Assembly: GCF_028867935.1 (NCBI RefSeq)
Contig: NZ_JAPQNS010000002.1
Span: forward strand, 1 to 64,000
From: Flavobacterium sp. SUN052
Lineage (GTDB): Bacteria; Bacteroidota; Bacteroidia; Flavobacteriales; Flavobacteriaceae
Direction: 5' to 3'
DNA length: 64,000 bases
Shown: one piece after another, positions 35,896 through 45,698 of the stretch
How positions within the stretch are numbered: the first letter of the stretch is position 1
Layout: each line of letters opens with the position of its first letter
The notes under the pieces: model-generated
Seen by the model: only the letters and a program-made list of their open reading frames with translations
Database searches by the model: none
What the model was told of the DNA's origin: nothing
Translations under genes and position numbers: made by a program

Positions 35896-37419
35896 TTACT
35901 GCACTTTTTTATTCTTGATTTCAGCCAAGAGCGCCCGTAATTCAGCAACCTTCGCGGGGTTCTGTTGGTACAGATCGTTGGTTTCGCCAATGTCGGCAGC
36001 GAGGTTAAACAATTGTCCAACCGGTCCACCTTCTTTTGGTTTTACTTCTCTGGGTTCGGTGAAGCCCCCGGAGCCGAGCCCTTCAATCAGTTTCCAATCG
36101 CCTTTTCGAATGGCAAAATAACCAATGGATGAACTGTGCACAACGGCCGGTTGATTCGGTACCTGTTTGGCTTTCCCCATAAGCACGGGCAAAATACTGT
36201 AGCTGTCTTCGGTTTTATAAACCGACTCCTTTGCACCCACAATGTCAGCGCAGGTAGCCATCAGATTGGCCAGTGTGGTGGTTGCATTGCTCACCGTACC
36301 GGCTTTTACTTTCCCAGGCCAGCGAACGATAAACGGTATTCGGTGCCCCCCTTCGAAGGCGTCGCCTTTCATGCCTCGAAACTCGCCCGCAGCAGCATGG
36401 CCAAATTGCTTCACAAAATTCGGTCGCCAGTAGGGCCCGTTATCACTAGCGAAAACAACCAGGGTGTTACTGGAAAGCCCCAGGCTGTCGAGCGTGCGTA
36501 ACACCTGTCCAACGGCGACATCGACCTGTTGCACAAAATCGCCGTACTCGCCTGCTTTCGATTTTCCTTTGTAGTTTGGCGATGGCACCCAGGGGGTGTG
36601 CGGAGCGGCCAACGGCAAATACAGAAAGAAGGGCTTTGCGTTAGACTGCTTTTGTAGAAATCCGATGGCTTTGTTGATAAACGTGGGCAATACGCCATAA
36701 AAGTCGAACGACGGAGCCATCTTGCCTTCGCGCCAGAAGGGGCCTGTGTAGCCCGACTCCAGTTTATTCCCTGTGGTGTGACCCGTGGGCAATTCGGTCA
36801 ATTTCTGATTTTCGAGGTAGCAGTATGGAGGCATGTCAAGCGAAGCGGGCAGAATATACGAGTAGTCGAAGCCCACCGTATTTGGCCCTTGTGTCGGCTT
36901 CTGCTCAAAAGCGATCTGGTCGGGGTTCATCTCCGTTTTTATACCGTAGCCTTCCGTCGCCAAAAGTGCTTCATTACCCTTTTTCACTTCCCAATCGAGA
37001 CCCAGGTGCCATTTGCCCACAACGCCCGTTTGGTAGCCATTTTTCTGGAGTAACGAGGCAACCGTTGGGCGATCTGCTTCGATCAGGGTTCGGCTGTACC
37101 CCCGCAACACCCCAACAGGTAACCGACTCCGCCACGGATAACGACCTGTTAGCAGGGCATAGCGAGTAGGTGTACAAACCGACGAGGGCGAATGTGCATC
37201 CGTGAACCGCATCCCCTGCGTCGCCAGTTTATCAATATTGGGTGTAGCAATCTTGCCCGCTGGGTTATACACCGACACATCGCCGTAGCCCAAGTCATCC
37301 GCCAGAATATACACGATGTTTGGCGGCTGCGGCTTTGTGGGCACATTAATCATGGCGACACAGGCTATTAGGCAGCCGATACTACACAGGGCAATACCCA
37401 GTTTTACAGATTTAGTCAT
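35896..37419 (-). CDS. Exported arylsulfatase-type sulfatase
   Basis: A 507-residue sulfatase. The N-terminus MTKSVKLGIALCSIGCLIACVAM is a signal peptide and could be a lipoprotein signal (LIAC). Metal-binding NIVYILADDLGYGD is near residue 34, the Cys-type activation motif CTPTR near residue 81 (the Cys is converted to formylglycine), and FASDNGP follows in mid-sequence. It removes sulfate esters, probably from a glycan. No formylglycine-generating enzyme gene lies in the window, so maturation would depend on one elsewhere. It is the last gene of the - strand operon, 43 bases after the Gfo/Idh gene. Confidence 0.93.
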   Translation of the reverse strand: MTKSVKLGIALCSIGCLIACVAMINVPTKPQPPNIVYILADDLGYGDVSVYNPAGKIATPNIDKLATQGMRFTDAHSPSSVCTPTRYALLTGRYPWRSRLPVGVLRGYSRTLIEADRPTVASLLQKNGYQTGVVGKWHLGLDWEVKKGNEALLATEGYGIKTEMNPDQIAFEQKPTQGPNTVGFDYSYILPASLDMPPYCYLENQKLTELPTGHTTGNKLESGYTGPFWREGKMAPSFDFYGVLPTFINKAIGFLQKQSNAKPFFLYLPLAAPHTPWVPSPNYKGKSKAGEYGDFVQQVDVAVGQVLRTLDSLGLSSNTLVVFASDNGPYWRPNFVKQFGHAAAGEFRGMKGDAFEGGHRIPFIVRWPGKVKAGTVSNATTTLANLMATCADIVGAKESVYKTEDSYSILPVLMGKAKQVPNQPAVVHSSSIGYFAIRKGDWKLIEGLGSGGFTEPREVKPKEGGPVGQLFNLAADIGETNDLYQQNPAKVAELRALLAEIKNKKVQ

Positions 37420-37462
37420 TGTTGATCAGTTGAAATGGTGGTATTGAACAGTGGTCAACACC

Positions 37463-38788
37463 CTAAATCTTGATTCCCCACTGGTCATTCATAGTTCGGC
37501 CAAGCAACTCGTTGGCTTCTTTATCACCTTTAAACTGTTCCTTTTTCGGATTCCATTGCAGCGGGCGTTTCAACTGGTAAGCAATGTTGCCAATGTTGCA
37601 TACCGAGGCTGTGCGATGGCCAATTTCGACATCACAGATTGGCTTGCTCCGTTTCCGCATGGCATCCAGGAAATCCTTATAGTGGTTTTCGCTCTTGTAC
37701 ACGTGTTTTTCGGTCTCGCCAATTACTTTGGTAGCCAGTGAGGTAGGGGTCGTTTCAATTTTCCGACGTTGTACCCGTAGTTCGCCCTCGGTGCCGGTGA
37801 AGAGAATCGCGTTGTTCCAATCCCATTTTTCGTGGGTCATCACAATACCATTATCGTACTTGTAGGTCAGAAACGGATGCTCTTTGCCATCGGGGGCAAT
37901 CACCTCAACCGGGCCGCTGTTGTCCATATCCAGCGCCCACTGCACAATGTCGAACATGTGCGCTCCCCAATCGGTCACCATGCCACCTCCAAACTCTTTG
38001 TAGTTTCTCCAGTTCGGGAACACGTCTTTCGAGATTGGTGGGGCCAACTCAGAGTTGAAAGGCACCGGCGCATTTGGTCCCAGCCAGGCCGACCAGTCCA
38101 GGCCTTCCGGTATCGGTTCTGCAGGTAGGTTGTAAGCGGTTGGGGGCGGTCCAACATTTACTTTAATGCTTTTAACTTCTCCGATGTAGCCATTCCGAAT
38201 CAATTCAGCCGTTTGCCGAAATTCAGGCCATGACCGCTGCATACTCCCTGTTTGAAACACGCGGTTGTACTTGCGCGCGGCATCGACCATCGCCCGACCC
38301 TCTTTGACCGTCAGGGCAAGGGGTTTCTCGCAATAAATGTCTTTCCCAGCCTGTGCCGCCCGAACCGCCATAGCTGCGTGCCAGTGGTCAGGGGTAGCAA
38401 TCACCACAGCGTCGACGTCTTTGCGCGCCAGCAGTTCCCGGAAGTCATTGTAGACTGGAATCTCCGAGTAAGCGCCCAACTGCGTGTTTTTCTCGTAATG
38501 TGCTTTAATGCGATCCAGTCCCAGTTGTGCTTTGGCTTTGTAGACTTCGCTAATGGCCACTATTCGGGCTTCGTTGGTGCTCAGAAACGAAGACATCAGT
38601 CCTTTGCCTTGTTTGCCACTGCCAATAAATCCCAGAGAAATCACATCGCTGGGTGCGGTATATTTTGATCCGTCGGGTCGTTTGCCACCGAGTACAAAGC
38701 GGGGCACAATCATGAAACCAGCCACGGCGGTAGCTGTATTTCCTAAAAAACCGCGCCGGGAAATGGGAGTTGACTTATCGTTATTCAT
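37463..38788 (-). CDS. Tat-exported Gfo/Idh/MocA-family oxidoreductase
   Basis: A 441-residue protein beginning with a twin-arginine signal (SRRGFLGNTATAVAGFMIVP), so it is likely exported folded with its nucleotide cofactor, as for glucose-fructose oxidoreductase relatives. The Rossmann motif GFIGSGKQGKG is near residue 53, and IATPDHWHA and YCEKPLAL (the EKP motif) follow. The C-terminal part has GGGMVTDWGAHMFDIVQWAL, with the conserved GxH. Family members oxidise or epimerise sugars, or cleave glycosidic bonds by an oxidation-elimination route. Its place in a hydrolase operon supports a role in saccharide breakdown. The substrate is unknown. Confidence 0.92.
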   Translation of the reverse strand: MNNDKSTPISRRGFLGNTATAVAGFMIVPRFVLGGKRPDGSKYTAPSDVISLGFIGSGKQGKGLMSSFLSTNEARIVAISEVYKAKAQLGLDRIKAHYEKNTQLGAYSEIPVYNDFRELLARKDVDAVVIATPDHWHAAMAVRAAQAGKDIYCEKPLALTVKEGRAMVDAARKYNRVFQTGSMQRSWPEFRQTAELIRNGYIGEVKSIKVNVGPPPTAYNLPAEPIPEGLDWSAWLGPNAPVPFNSELAPPISKDVFPNWRNYKEFGGGMVTDWGAHMFDIVQWALDMDNSGPVEVIAPDGKEHPFLTYKYDNGIVMTHEKWDWNNAILFTGTEGELRVQRRKIETTPTSLATKVIGETEKHVYKSENHYKDFLDAMRKRSKPICDVEIGHRTASVCNIGNIAYQLKRPLQWNPKKEQFKGDKEANELLGRTMNDQWGIKI

Positions 38789-38841
38789 GGTTCAACAGGT
38801 TAAAGGTCTATTGTTGCTGGTACTGGTTAGTTGTCTTTACT

Positions 38842-38888
38842 AGAGATGTCATCTTTGCCCTGACCCTCAACATAAAGATGACATCTCT
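38842..38888. repeat. Perfect 15-bp hairpin inside the enzyme operon
   Basis: AGAGATGTCATCTTT (38842-38856) has an exact reverse complement at 38874-38888, with a 17-base loop. It lies between the GH31 stop (38903) and the Gfo/Idh start (38788) on the - strand. No T-run follows in either direction, so it is better read as an mRNA-stabilising or processing hairpin than as a full terminator. Confidence 0.7.
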
Positions 38889-38902
38889 TCGGGGCGTAAA
38901 AC

Positions 38903-41068
38903 TTATTGATTCACAGACATAAAGGTCCACTTGACAGCCTTTGAATAGCCAAAAGGCTTGTCGGCATTTATGGTAATCTCCTGTCCTTGTAAAGACCCGT
39001 CGGTGCTTTTTATAACAGCCAGTTTAGTAAATGAATACGCTCCTTTTTCGTAATTAAACGAAACGCCATCGTCGTCGTACAGCACGAAGCTACCCGGCAG
39101 TGTACCATAATGACGCACTTCCAACGGCAACTTTTCGTCTTTTTTTGGGGCCTGTCGGTGAGCTGGCACCAGTGGGATAACACCCCCATCTTTTACAAAC
39201 AGCGGAATTTTGTCGAGCGGGGGACTAATGGTGATCATTCCGTTCTCGCCGGCTAGTTTTCCGGTGTAGAAATCGTACCACTTCCCGGCGGGCAAATAAA
39301 CAGTGCGGCTTTTTTCGCCCGTAAACATGGGAGCCACCAGCAAATAGTCGCCCATCATGTACTGGTCTTTAAGGTCTTTACGAACACTCATGGCATACGG
39401 GTTTGCCGTGGCATCCAGTGTACCAGCAAGGGCAGTTGGTTTAAAGCCAAACCCTTCAACCAGGTTCATCGCTCGAAAAGGGGGCTTGCCTTCAAAATGA
39501 TACTGAGCGAACGTCGAATAGAGATAAGGTAATAGCTGCATCCGCAGGTTGGCCACGTCGCTAACGGCCTTTTCCACTTCTGGGAACGTCCACGGTTTAG
39601 TGCCGTCGGCCCAGGCATTGAGCATAGCCATGGGCGAGAAACATACCGATTGCATACGCCGTACCCACTCCTCCGCACTGGGTGAGGCCCGCACTTCGGG
39701 GGTCCACAAAACACCAATAAAACTACTGTTGACTAGTGCGGTGATAAAATCTTTGTGGCTGTAGTAGTCATTGTAAATCACGTACGGAAAATTGCTGGCA
39801 CCGGCATTGGAGCCTCTTACCAAACCATACGTCCGTTTATTGATTTCCTTAAACCAACTACCCGTCATGTTCTGTACCATCAGGCCGTAGGTTTGACGCA
39901 TTTGCTCGGCCTCTACACCCGATGGAAACGTTGCGACATCGGGCCACACCCAATTATCGTAGCCATCTACTTCGTCGATTTTGTAGCCACCTACTCCAAT
40001 ATTCAGGTGATTTTTGAGGAAGTGATCTTTGAAAGCCTGCCGAGCCTGGGGCAACGTAAAATCGGGAACAAGGCCATTCCAGACGGTATGTGATCCAGCC
40101 AGCGGCTTGATTTTGGGGTAGAGCGACGCGGTTGGGGAAACATACGGGTTAAGCCACAGATTGGCGCTAACTCCCAGTCGGGCCAAACTATCCAGAAATC
40201 CTTTCGGATTGGGAAAACGAGTTTTGTCCCATTCGAACGTGCAGGGATACGCCATGCTATGCCAACCGGGTTCAACCCCAATAAAGTCGAGCGGGAAATT
40301 ATGGGCTTCAAAGCTTTTAACTTCCTTTAAAATATCCGCCTGCGTGTACAACGTCGGCACCCGTTGGGTAAACCCCAAGCCCCATTTTGGCGGCAAATAG
40401 CCCCCGCCATTCATCAGATTATACCGCTGCACCACGTTCATGGGTGTGGGGCCACCAAACACGTAAACGGTTGCTCCATCGGCTGGAACCAGAATCTCCA
40501 CAGCATCGGAATACGGTTGCGACGACCATTTTTTGTCGGTGTTCCGGTCGCTCAACACAGGTGGATTTTTGGTATCAGTCCGAACGGCGGTACCAGCATA
40601 AACAGTAATATAACGGGCTGCATCGATCAACACACCGTAGCCTTTTGATGACACGTAAAATGGGACCGGCGCATGGGTCCGGCCATTGTCTTTACCGCCG
40701 TAATGATCGACGTGCAGGTTCAGGATTCGCCCGCGCTGATTGACGGTTTGAAAGTTGAGCCCTAAGCCAAAGAGTTGCTCCTCTTTGTCAAGCGGGAAGC
40801 GCAGGTAGATCTTCTGATTGATTAGTTGAAGGTCAATCGCGTCGTTGGGCAGCGGAAAACGGGTCTGCGGTAAGGCGGCAATGGCCTTACGGTTAGCCGT
40901 GGCTCCAGCGGCAGTCAACAAACTAATTTTTTGCGGTTTTCCAAGCACACTCTTCCAGATACCCGGATGGATCTCTTCCCATTTTAGCCGGGACTGTGCA
41001 TACGCAGAAACGCTCCAGCAACAAAGCAGAACAAACGTAAGGCCGGTTGTCAACTTCAGAAGCTTCAT
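38903..41068 (-). CDS. Glycoside hydrolase family 31 enzyme
   Basis: A 721-residue exported enzyme (signal MKLLKLTTGLTFVLLCCWSVSAYAQ). The N-terminal galactose-mutarotase-like domain with FPLDKEEQLFGLGLNFQ and the catalytic TIM barrel (WGLGFTQRVPTLYTQADILKEVKSFEAHNFPLDFIGVEPGW) mark GH31. The nucleophile is probably the Asp of YKIDEVDGYDN near residue 363. The acid/base segment (NFPYVIYNDYYSHKDF) differs from the common WSGD pattern, suggesting a subfamily other than plain alpha-glucosidase, possibly alpha-galactosidase or alpha-xylosidase. A C-terminal beta domain ends the protein. Its start overlaps the GH78-like gene by 4 bases (ATGA), so the two are translationally coupled. Confidence 0.9.
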   Translation of the reverse strand: MKLLKLTTGLTFVLLCCWSVSAYAQSRLKWEEIHPGIWKSVLGKPQKISLLTAAGATANRKAIAALPQTRFPLPNDAIDLQLINQKIYLRFPLDKEEQLFGLGLNFQTVNQRGRILNLHVDHYGGKDNGRTHAPVPFYVSSKGYGVLIDAARYITVYAGTAVRTDTKNPPVLSDRNTDKKWSSQPYSDAVEILVPADGATVYVFGGPTPMNVVQRYNLMNGGGYLPPKWGLGFTQRVPTLYTQADILKEVKSFEAHNFPLDFIGVEPGWHSMAYPCTFEWDKTRFPNPKGFLDSLARLGVSANLWLNPYVSPTASLYPKIKPLAGSHTVWNGLVPDFTLPQARQAFKDHFLKNHLNIGVGGYKIDEVDGYDNWVWPDVATFPSGVEAEQMRQTYGLMVQNMTGSWFKEINKRTYGLVRGSNAGASNFPYVIYNDYYSHKDFITALVNSSFIGVLWTPEVRASPSAEEWVRRMQSVCFSPMAMLNAWADGTKPWTFPEVEKAVSDVANLRMQLLPYLYSTFAQYHFEGKPPFRAMNLVEGFGFKPTALAGTLDATANPYAMSVRKDLKDQYMMGDYLLVAPMFTGEKSRTVYLPAGKWYDFYTGKLAGENGMITISPPLDKIPLFVKDGGVIPLVPAHRQAPKKDEKLPLEVRHYGTLPGSFVLYDDDGVSFNYEKGAYSFTKLAVIKSTDGSLQGQEITINADKPFGYSKAVKWTFMSVNQ

Positions 41069-43341
41069 TTCAGGACAAAGGTGTGTTGACCTGGTTTCAC
41101 ATTTGGCACCATGAAGTAGCCCCCTTGCGCTTTAACCGAGGCCGCTTGCCCATCGACGAACAACCGATTTTTTGTTGAATCGGCCGGTACGTAGACATCG
41201 GCCACGGCACCGCCCGGAATCACTACGTCCATACTGTTTTCCTGGCTTGCCTTTTTGATGTTAACCGAAACAGCACCCTTCACGGTAGGCGTTTTCAACT
41301 GAGCAAATGTCAGCGTTCCAACCTGGGGCTTAATTTGTATTTTCTCAAAACCGGGCGTGAGTGGCTCCACTCCCATTAGCTTTCTGACGATGATATTAGC
41401 TGGGGCAGCTCCCCACGCATGATTCAGGTCCAGATTGGGTTTGTAAACAATATCCCAGGCCTCCATTGAAATAGTTGACCCGACCCGAATCATGTTGTAC
41501 CAGCTGCGCTGGGTAGTGGCGGTCATCAGTTCAAGTGCATAATCGCCCATACCCGAATCGTATAGCGCGTCTAGCAGAAATTGGGAGCCATACACGCTAC
41601 AGGCCATTTTACGGCTTTTCACAAACTGTTTTACGGGTTCCATATCCTCCGCCGGAACGAGCCCGAACGCCAGCGCAAACATATTGGCATGCAGCGACGA
41701 GTGGTTCGTGCTGTCGCCGTCCTTGATCAGGCGGGTGCCAGGGTCACGAAATACCGTTCGAAACGAGTCATAAACCCGGCGGGCGCTTCGTTCGTAAAAG
41801 GCAGCGTCTTCCCGTTTGTTGAGCACCTGGGCAATCTTCTGCATCAACACCAGATTTCGGTAATAATAGGCATTTACCACCGCGTTGTACGTGTTATACA
41901 CGAAGCCGTCGATCTCGCCTTTGTTTTCCTTTTCGGGACTGACATAATCACCGTTCTGAGGCCAATCGACAATGTCGTGGAGGCCGCGACGACCGTCGAA
42001 GAGTTTGGTGATGTGAATAGACATCAGAAAGTCGTCGGTCTGTTTGTTGGTGCGGGTGCTGATCAACCCGGTTTCTCCCGCCAGCGGCATCAGTATTTTC
42101 TTCTGAAGCTCAGGGTAATATGTTTTCAGGAGTCCGTCGTCGCCCGTATAGAGGTAGTCGTTCCAGGCAATCAACACATTTTGCAAACTCCACTCGGTGG
42201 GCCAGGTTGGGTGATACAGCAGGTAAGTCATCGAGCGCCGTGCCATGCTGTATTCGGCATCAACCGCATAGTGCGAAAGCTGGTTGATAAGGGCGTCGGC
42301 TTCGTACGGAATCCGCTCGCGATCACCGTCGACGTAATAGCCGGTGAAGCTTGTCGCCTTGATTGAGTACTTGCACAAATCCCAGACCTGATTCAACACG
42401 GTATCGCTCGATGTGAAGCTCGACGCCTGCTCATCGAACGAGTAGTACACCATTTTACGCTGTACAGATTTCTGGTCTAGCTGACCTTTGAGGTTCGTTA
42501 TCGCTACGTACCGAAATGGATAAACTTCACCGATGTAATCAGGCATCAGTACCGGATTGCGGCTGTTTCGTTTGGCATCGGTTGGCCACTCGATAGCATA
42601 GTCGTGCGTACCTTTTTCGACAAACAGCGATAGTTTCCGGTAGCGAATATTCCGGCCGGGCTTGGTATCAATCACATACGGCTTCGCGATGGCCTCCCCT
42701 ACTTCAATCCAGATGGAATCGCTAACGTCGCTGGTCAAATGCAGTTGGATCTGAGCAAGCGCATCTTTCCCAAAGTCTAAAAAATAGGCCCCCGATTCGG
42801 TCTTTTTAACGGCAATGGGCTGTTGAACATCCGCCATTAACGGATAATGAGCAAAAAGCTCCGATGGATCGGGTTCGCCGTAATAAAAAGAGGCTATTTT
42901 TGAATAGGCCGATGATGTGTTTTTGCCGTCCCACACCTGTACTTTCCAGTAATAAACGGTTCCGGGCGTCAGCGGTTTCCCGGCATACGTAGCCCTTGAA
43001 CTCGTTGCTTTCTGCTGGCCAGAATCCCATAAATCGGGTTTAGCAGCGTCCAGTAACTGCGGTGACGAGGCCACGACGATCCGATAGGCTGCTTGTTGCG
43101 TTACCCGTTGATCCAGTTCCCAGCTAAACGTCGGCTGTTTGCTTGTGATGGTAGCAAACTGATAGGCTTTAGCCTGCTTACTGGCCACCTCCAGCTCTGT
43201 GTTTGTAGAGGCTCCCTTTTGGCTGACCGCGCTGGTATTCCGCAACAAATCGCACCGCAGATTTAGAGGAGCAGGCAATTGCTGACCTTGACCCTGTACG
43301 GCAACGAGGCTTAACAGTAAAATGAAGAAGTATCTAGGCAT
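41065..43341 (-). CDS. GH78-like alpha-L-rhamnosidase
   Basis: A 758-residue exported enzyme (signal MPRYFFILLLSLVAVQGQG). The N-terminal fibronectin-like part (QPTFSWELDQ, YRIVVASS, YYWKVQVWDG) is typical of bacterial rhamnosidases. The (alpha/alpha)6 barrel includes DGDRERIPYEAD near residue 335, the family's acidic catalytic stretch, as well as SMEAWD and NHAWGAAPANIIVRKLMGVEPL near the end of the barrel. A C-terminal beta-sandwich closes the protein. It should release terminal alpha-L-rhamnose; related alpha-hexosidase specificities are possible. It is coupled to the GH31 gene downstream and follows the PVC-type cytochrome gene by 17 bases. Confidence 0.88.
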   Translation of the reverse strand: MPRYFFILLLSLVAVQGQGQQLPAPLNLRCDLLRNTSAVSQKGASTNTELEVASKQAKAYQFATITSKQPTFSWELDQRVTQQAAYRIVVASSPQLLDAAKPDLWDSGQQKATSSRATYAGKPLTPGTVYYWKVQVWDGKNTSSAYSKIASFYYGEPDPSELFAHYPLMADVQQPIAVKKTESGAYFLDFGKDALAQIQLHLTSDVSDSIWIEVGEAIAKPYVIDTKPGRNIRYRKLSLFVEKGTHDYAIEWPTDAKRNSRNPVLMPDYIGEVYPFRYVAITNLKGQLDQKSVQRKMVYYSFDEQASSFTSSDTVLNQVWDLCKYSIKATSFTGYYVDGDRERIPYEADALINQLSHYAVDAEYSMARRSMTYLLYHPTWPTEWSLQNVLIAWNDYLYTGDDGLLKTYYPELQKKILMPLAGETGLISTRTNKQTDDFLMSIHITKLFDGRRGLHDIVDWPQNGDYVSPEKENKGEIDGFVYNTYNAVVNAYYYRNLVLMQKIAQVLNKREDAAFYERSARRVYDSFRTVFRDPGTRLIKDGDSTNHSSLHANMFALAFGLVPAEDMEPVKQFVKSRKMACSVYGSQFLLDALYDSGMGDYALELMTATTQRSWYNMIRVGSTISMEAWDIVYKPNLDLNHAWGAAPANIIVRKLMGVEPLTPGFEKIQIKPQVGTLTFAQLKTPTVKGAVSVNIKKASQENSMDVVIPGGAVADVYVPADSTKNRLFVDGQAASVKAQGGYFMVPNVKPGQHTFVLK

Positions 43342-43358
43342 GAGGGTTAGGAACCGGT

Positions 43359-45647
43359 CTATTTTGGGGCTGGTGGCGGTACAAGCAGTTTTTCTAACTC
43401 TTCAATCGTCCAGGCTTCCCGCGCAGATGCGTAGGTCTCCCTCACCTTCTTGACGTCATCGGGTTGTACCACTGCCGATTGGCGACCTTTTGCGGCTCTC
43501 GACGACGTACCCACAAATTCGTAGCGGATGTAGCTCAACACCGAAGCTAGCCACTCGTCCGAATTATCCTTCATGGATGCCATCTCGCTAGGGTACATTT
43601 TCCCTTCGATGGGACCTTTCAGACCATGCAGCAGAATCCTGATGGCGTAGTCGCGATCATTATTTACGTGTTTGGCACCCCTCAGTGCAGGGGCCGCATT
43701 GGTCGGCAAACCGTTGCCATCGCCCCCGTGACAAGGTGAACACATCGACTTATAAATTTCGCTACCCGCCAGAATCATCTTCCGTTCAGGAGCCGAGAAA
43801 CTGCCCAGTTTCATGCCGTACACTTTGGCATCTTCGTTTTTATCAATGCTGTTTTTCGCACGTTGAAGCATTTGGTTGCCCGGATTTTGGGCAAGAATAT
43901 CCTGCACTAGTTTCCGGGCGCTCTCTTGTTTATTGGCTCCCAGCGATAAAATCAACTGTGTTTTTACGTCGTAGCTTTCATCGTTTGACAACTTTCCAAC
44001 GCGGGCAATCATGTCGGTGTCATTCTGTTTGATGTACCTGTCGCTAATCCAGATAGCCGCCCGTCTGATTTGCGGATCGGCATCCGTTAAGGCAGCAGAA
44101 AGCAGGTCTTTGTCGATAGCTTCCAGACCTTCGAGCGTCCATAGGGCGTGCAGGCGTCCCAGGGCCGACATTTTCTTTTGCCCCGTTGCTATTTCCTTCA
44201 GCATCGGAACAACCGACTTATCGCCGAGAAGTATGATTTGCTTCTGCGCATTATCTCGCCACCATCCGTTTGGGTGATCTAAATGCTTCACCAAACTGGC
44301 CGCCGACACATCGAGCATGTTGGGTTTAGGACCGGACTTATAGCCGTCGTGTACCAATCGCCAGATCCGACCGCGCTGGTTGACTTTGGCAATGTCGAAA
44401 TAGTCAATTTTACCCCGCAGGAACGTCCCTTTCTTCGTCCAGTTCGACTCCTGAATAATACCCCGGTTCATGTCGATGACATACAGCAGGCCATCAGGGC
44501 CAGTGTAGGTATTGACGGGGCGGAAAAAAAAGTCGGTGCTGGCGATAAATTCTTTGTGGTCATACACGTTTTCCAGGTACGTTTTCCCCTCGCGGTTCAC
44601 AACCTTGGCCCGGCGGATAATGCGCGCCACGGGTTCGTTGATCAGGTAATCGCCCACCAAATCAGCGGGCAGGCGGTCACCTCTGAAAATGGATTGCCCA
44701 TTACCCGACGTAAAATGGTTCAGCGTACTGTCGGGGCGTAAGCGGGTGGGACCGCCCTGCACTTCGGGGTTAGAAATACGCGACCACACGGGGCTGAACT
44801 TCTCTTCACTGTAGGCATCTGCAAACTCCAGCGCCCCGTATTTTGGGTTGATCTGAAAGCCGGAACCGGCATTTTCGCCCCCTCCCCGACTGTAAAACAA
44901 GCGGCCGTAATTATCATGCGTAAGTCCCCACTGGCCATTTGAGCCGCTATGTAGTGAGTCTGGCTGGAGCATTCCGCCAACGTACCGAAACCGGATTGGG
45001 TCAACGGTCTGGTAGATATAATTATCGAGATTCCAGTCAAGGCCGCTGCGCTGGTGTTCGAGGTTACCGGGGGCAACCTTGCCTACGGTATATACGGCCC
45101 GTTTGTCGTCGGCAACGCCATCGCCATTGGTGTCTTTATAGCTAAAAATATCGTACGTATCGGTCTCGTTGACAAGCAGTTCGTGGTTGACACACAGCAG
45201 CATACGTGGCAAAAGCAGGTCTTTAATAAACACTGAGCTTTTGTCCATTTTGCCGTCGTTGTTGGTATCTTCCAGCAGCATCACCCGGCTCTTTTTGTCC
45301 TTGGTCCCGGTGCCGTCGGCGTCCTGCGTGTACGTTTCCATCTGGGCCACATACATGCGGGCGTTACCGTCCCAGGCAATGGCAACTGGTTCGGTAATCA
45401 TGGGTTCACTGGCCACCAGTTCCATATGGTAACCCGCTGGAAGTACAAAAGCCCGCTGGCTTTGCTCGGGCGTAAGCGGAGTAATAGAAAAAGGGGCCAG
45501 ACCAGTCATGGTATCGCCACGAACAACAGGCGTAGCAGCTACCTGAACGGGAGAAGTTGTTGGCGTTTTCGTGGCCATCTGTACCTTACAAGCATATATA
45601 AATGCAGACAAGGCCAGCGTACAAACAAACAGTTGGTTACGCTTCAT
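43359..45647 (-). CDS. PVC-type heme-binding CxxCH lipoprotein (propeller, HEAT-like, cytochrome c)
   Basis: A 762-residue protein with a probable lipoprotein signal (LSAFIYAC). After a Thr/Pro-rich linker comes a beta-propeller of the membrane-bound dehydrogenase type (GYHMELVASEPMITEPVAIAWDGNARMYVAQMETY, VMLLEDTNNDGKMDKSSVF). Helical HEAT-like repeats follow at about 440-600 (LLSAALTDADPQIRRAAIWISDRY), and a C-terminal cytochrome c domain with CSPCHGGDGNG near residue 634. Such proteins are abundant in Planctomycetes and Verrucomicrobia and occur in Bacteroidota glycan loci; their electron donor is not established. Here it is embedded between two unknown exported proteins and a rhamnosidase. 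Confidence 0.9.
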   Translation of the reverse strand: MKRNQLFVCTLALSAFIYACKVQMATKTPTTSPVQVAATPVVRGDTMTGLAPFSITPLTPEQSQRAFVLPAGYHMELVASEPMITEPVAIAWDGNARMYVAQMETYTQDADGTGTKDKKSRVMLLEDTNNDGKMDKSSVFIKDLLLPRMLLCVNHELLVNETDTYDIFSYKDTNGDGVADDKRAVYTVGKVAPGNLEHQRSGLDWNLDNYIYQTVDPIRFRYVGGMLQPDSLHSGSNGQWGLTHDNYGRLFYSRGGGENAGSGFQINPKYGALEFADAYSEEKFSPVWSRISNPEVQGGPTRLRPDSTLNHFTSGNGQSIFRGDRLPADLVGDYLINEPVARIIRRAKVVNREGKTYLENVYDHKEFIASTDFFFRPVNTYTGPDGLLYVIDMNRGIIQESNWTKKGTFLRGKIDYFDIAKVNQRGRIWRLVHDGYKSGPKPNMLDVSAASLVKHLDHPNGWWRDNAQKQIILLGDKSVVPMLKEIATGQKKMSALGRLHALWTLEGLEAIDKDLLSAALTDADPQIRRAAIWISDRYIKQNDTDMIARVGKLSNDESYDVKTQLILSLGANKQESARKLVQDILAQNPGNQMLQRAKNSIDKNEDAKVYGMKLGSFSAPERKMILAGSEIYKSMCSPCHGGDGNGLPTNAAPALRGAKHVNNDRDYAIRILLHGLKGPIEGKMYPSEMASMKDNSDEWLASVLSYIRYEFVGTSSRAAKGRQSAVVQPDDVKKVRETYASAREAWTIEELEKLLVPPPAPK

Positions 45648-45698
45648 TTTGATGATTCTTAGGCTATTGTTTAGGCAAAAGACGTGTTAGCTTGGTTT

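Noticed and set aside
41581..42366. A 261-codon + strand frame inside the rhamnosidase gene
   Set aside because: Antisense to a gene with strong family motifs; no signal, domain or start context of its own.
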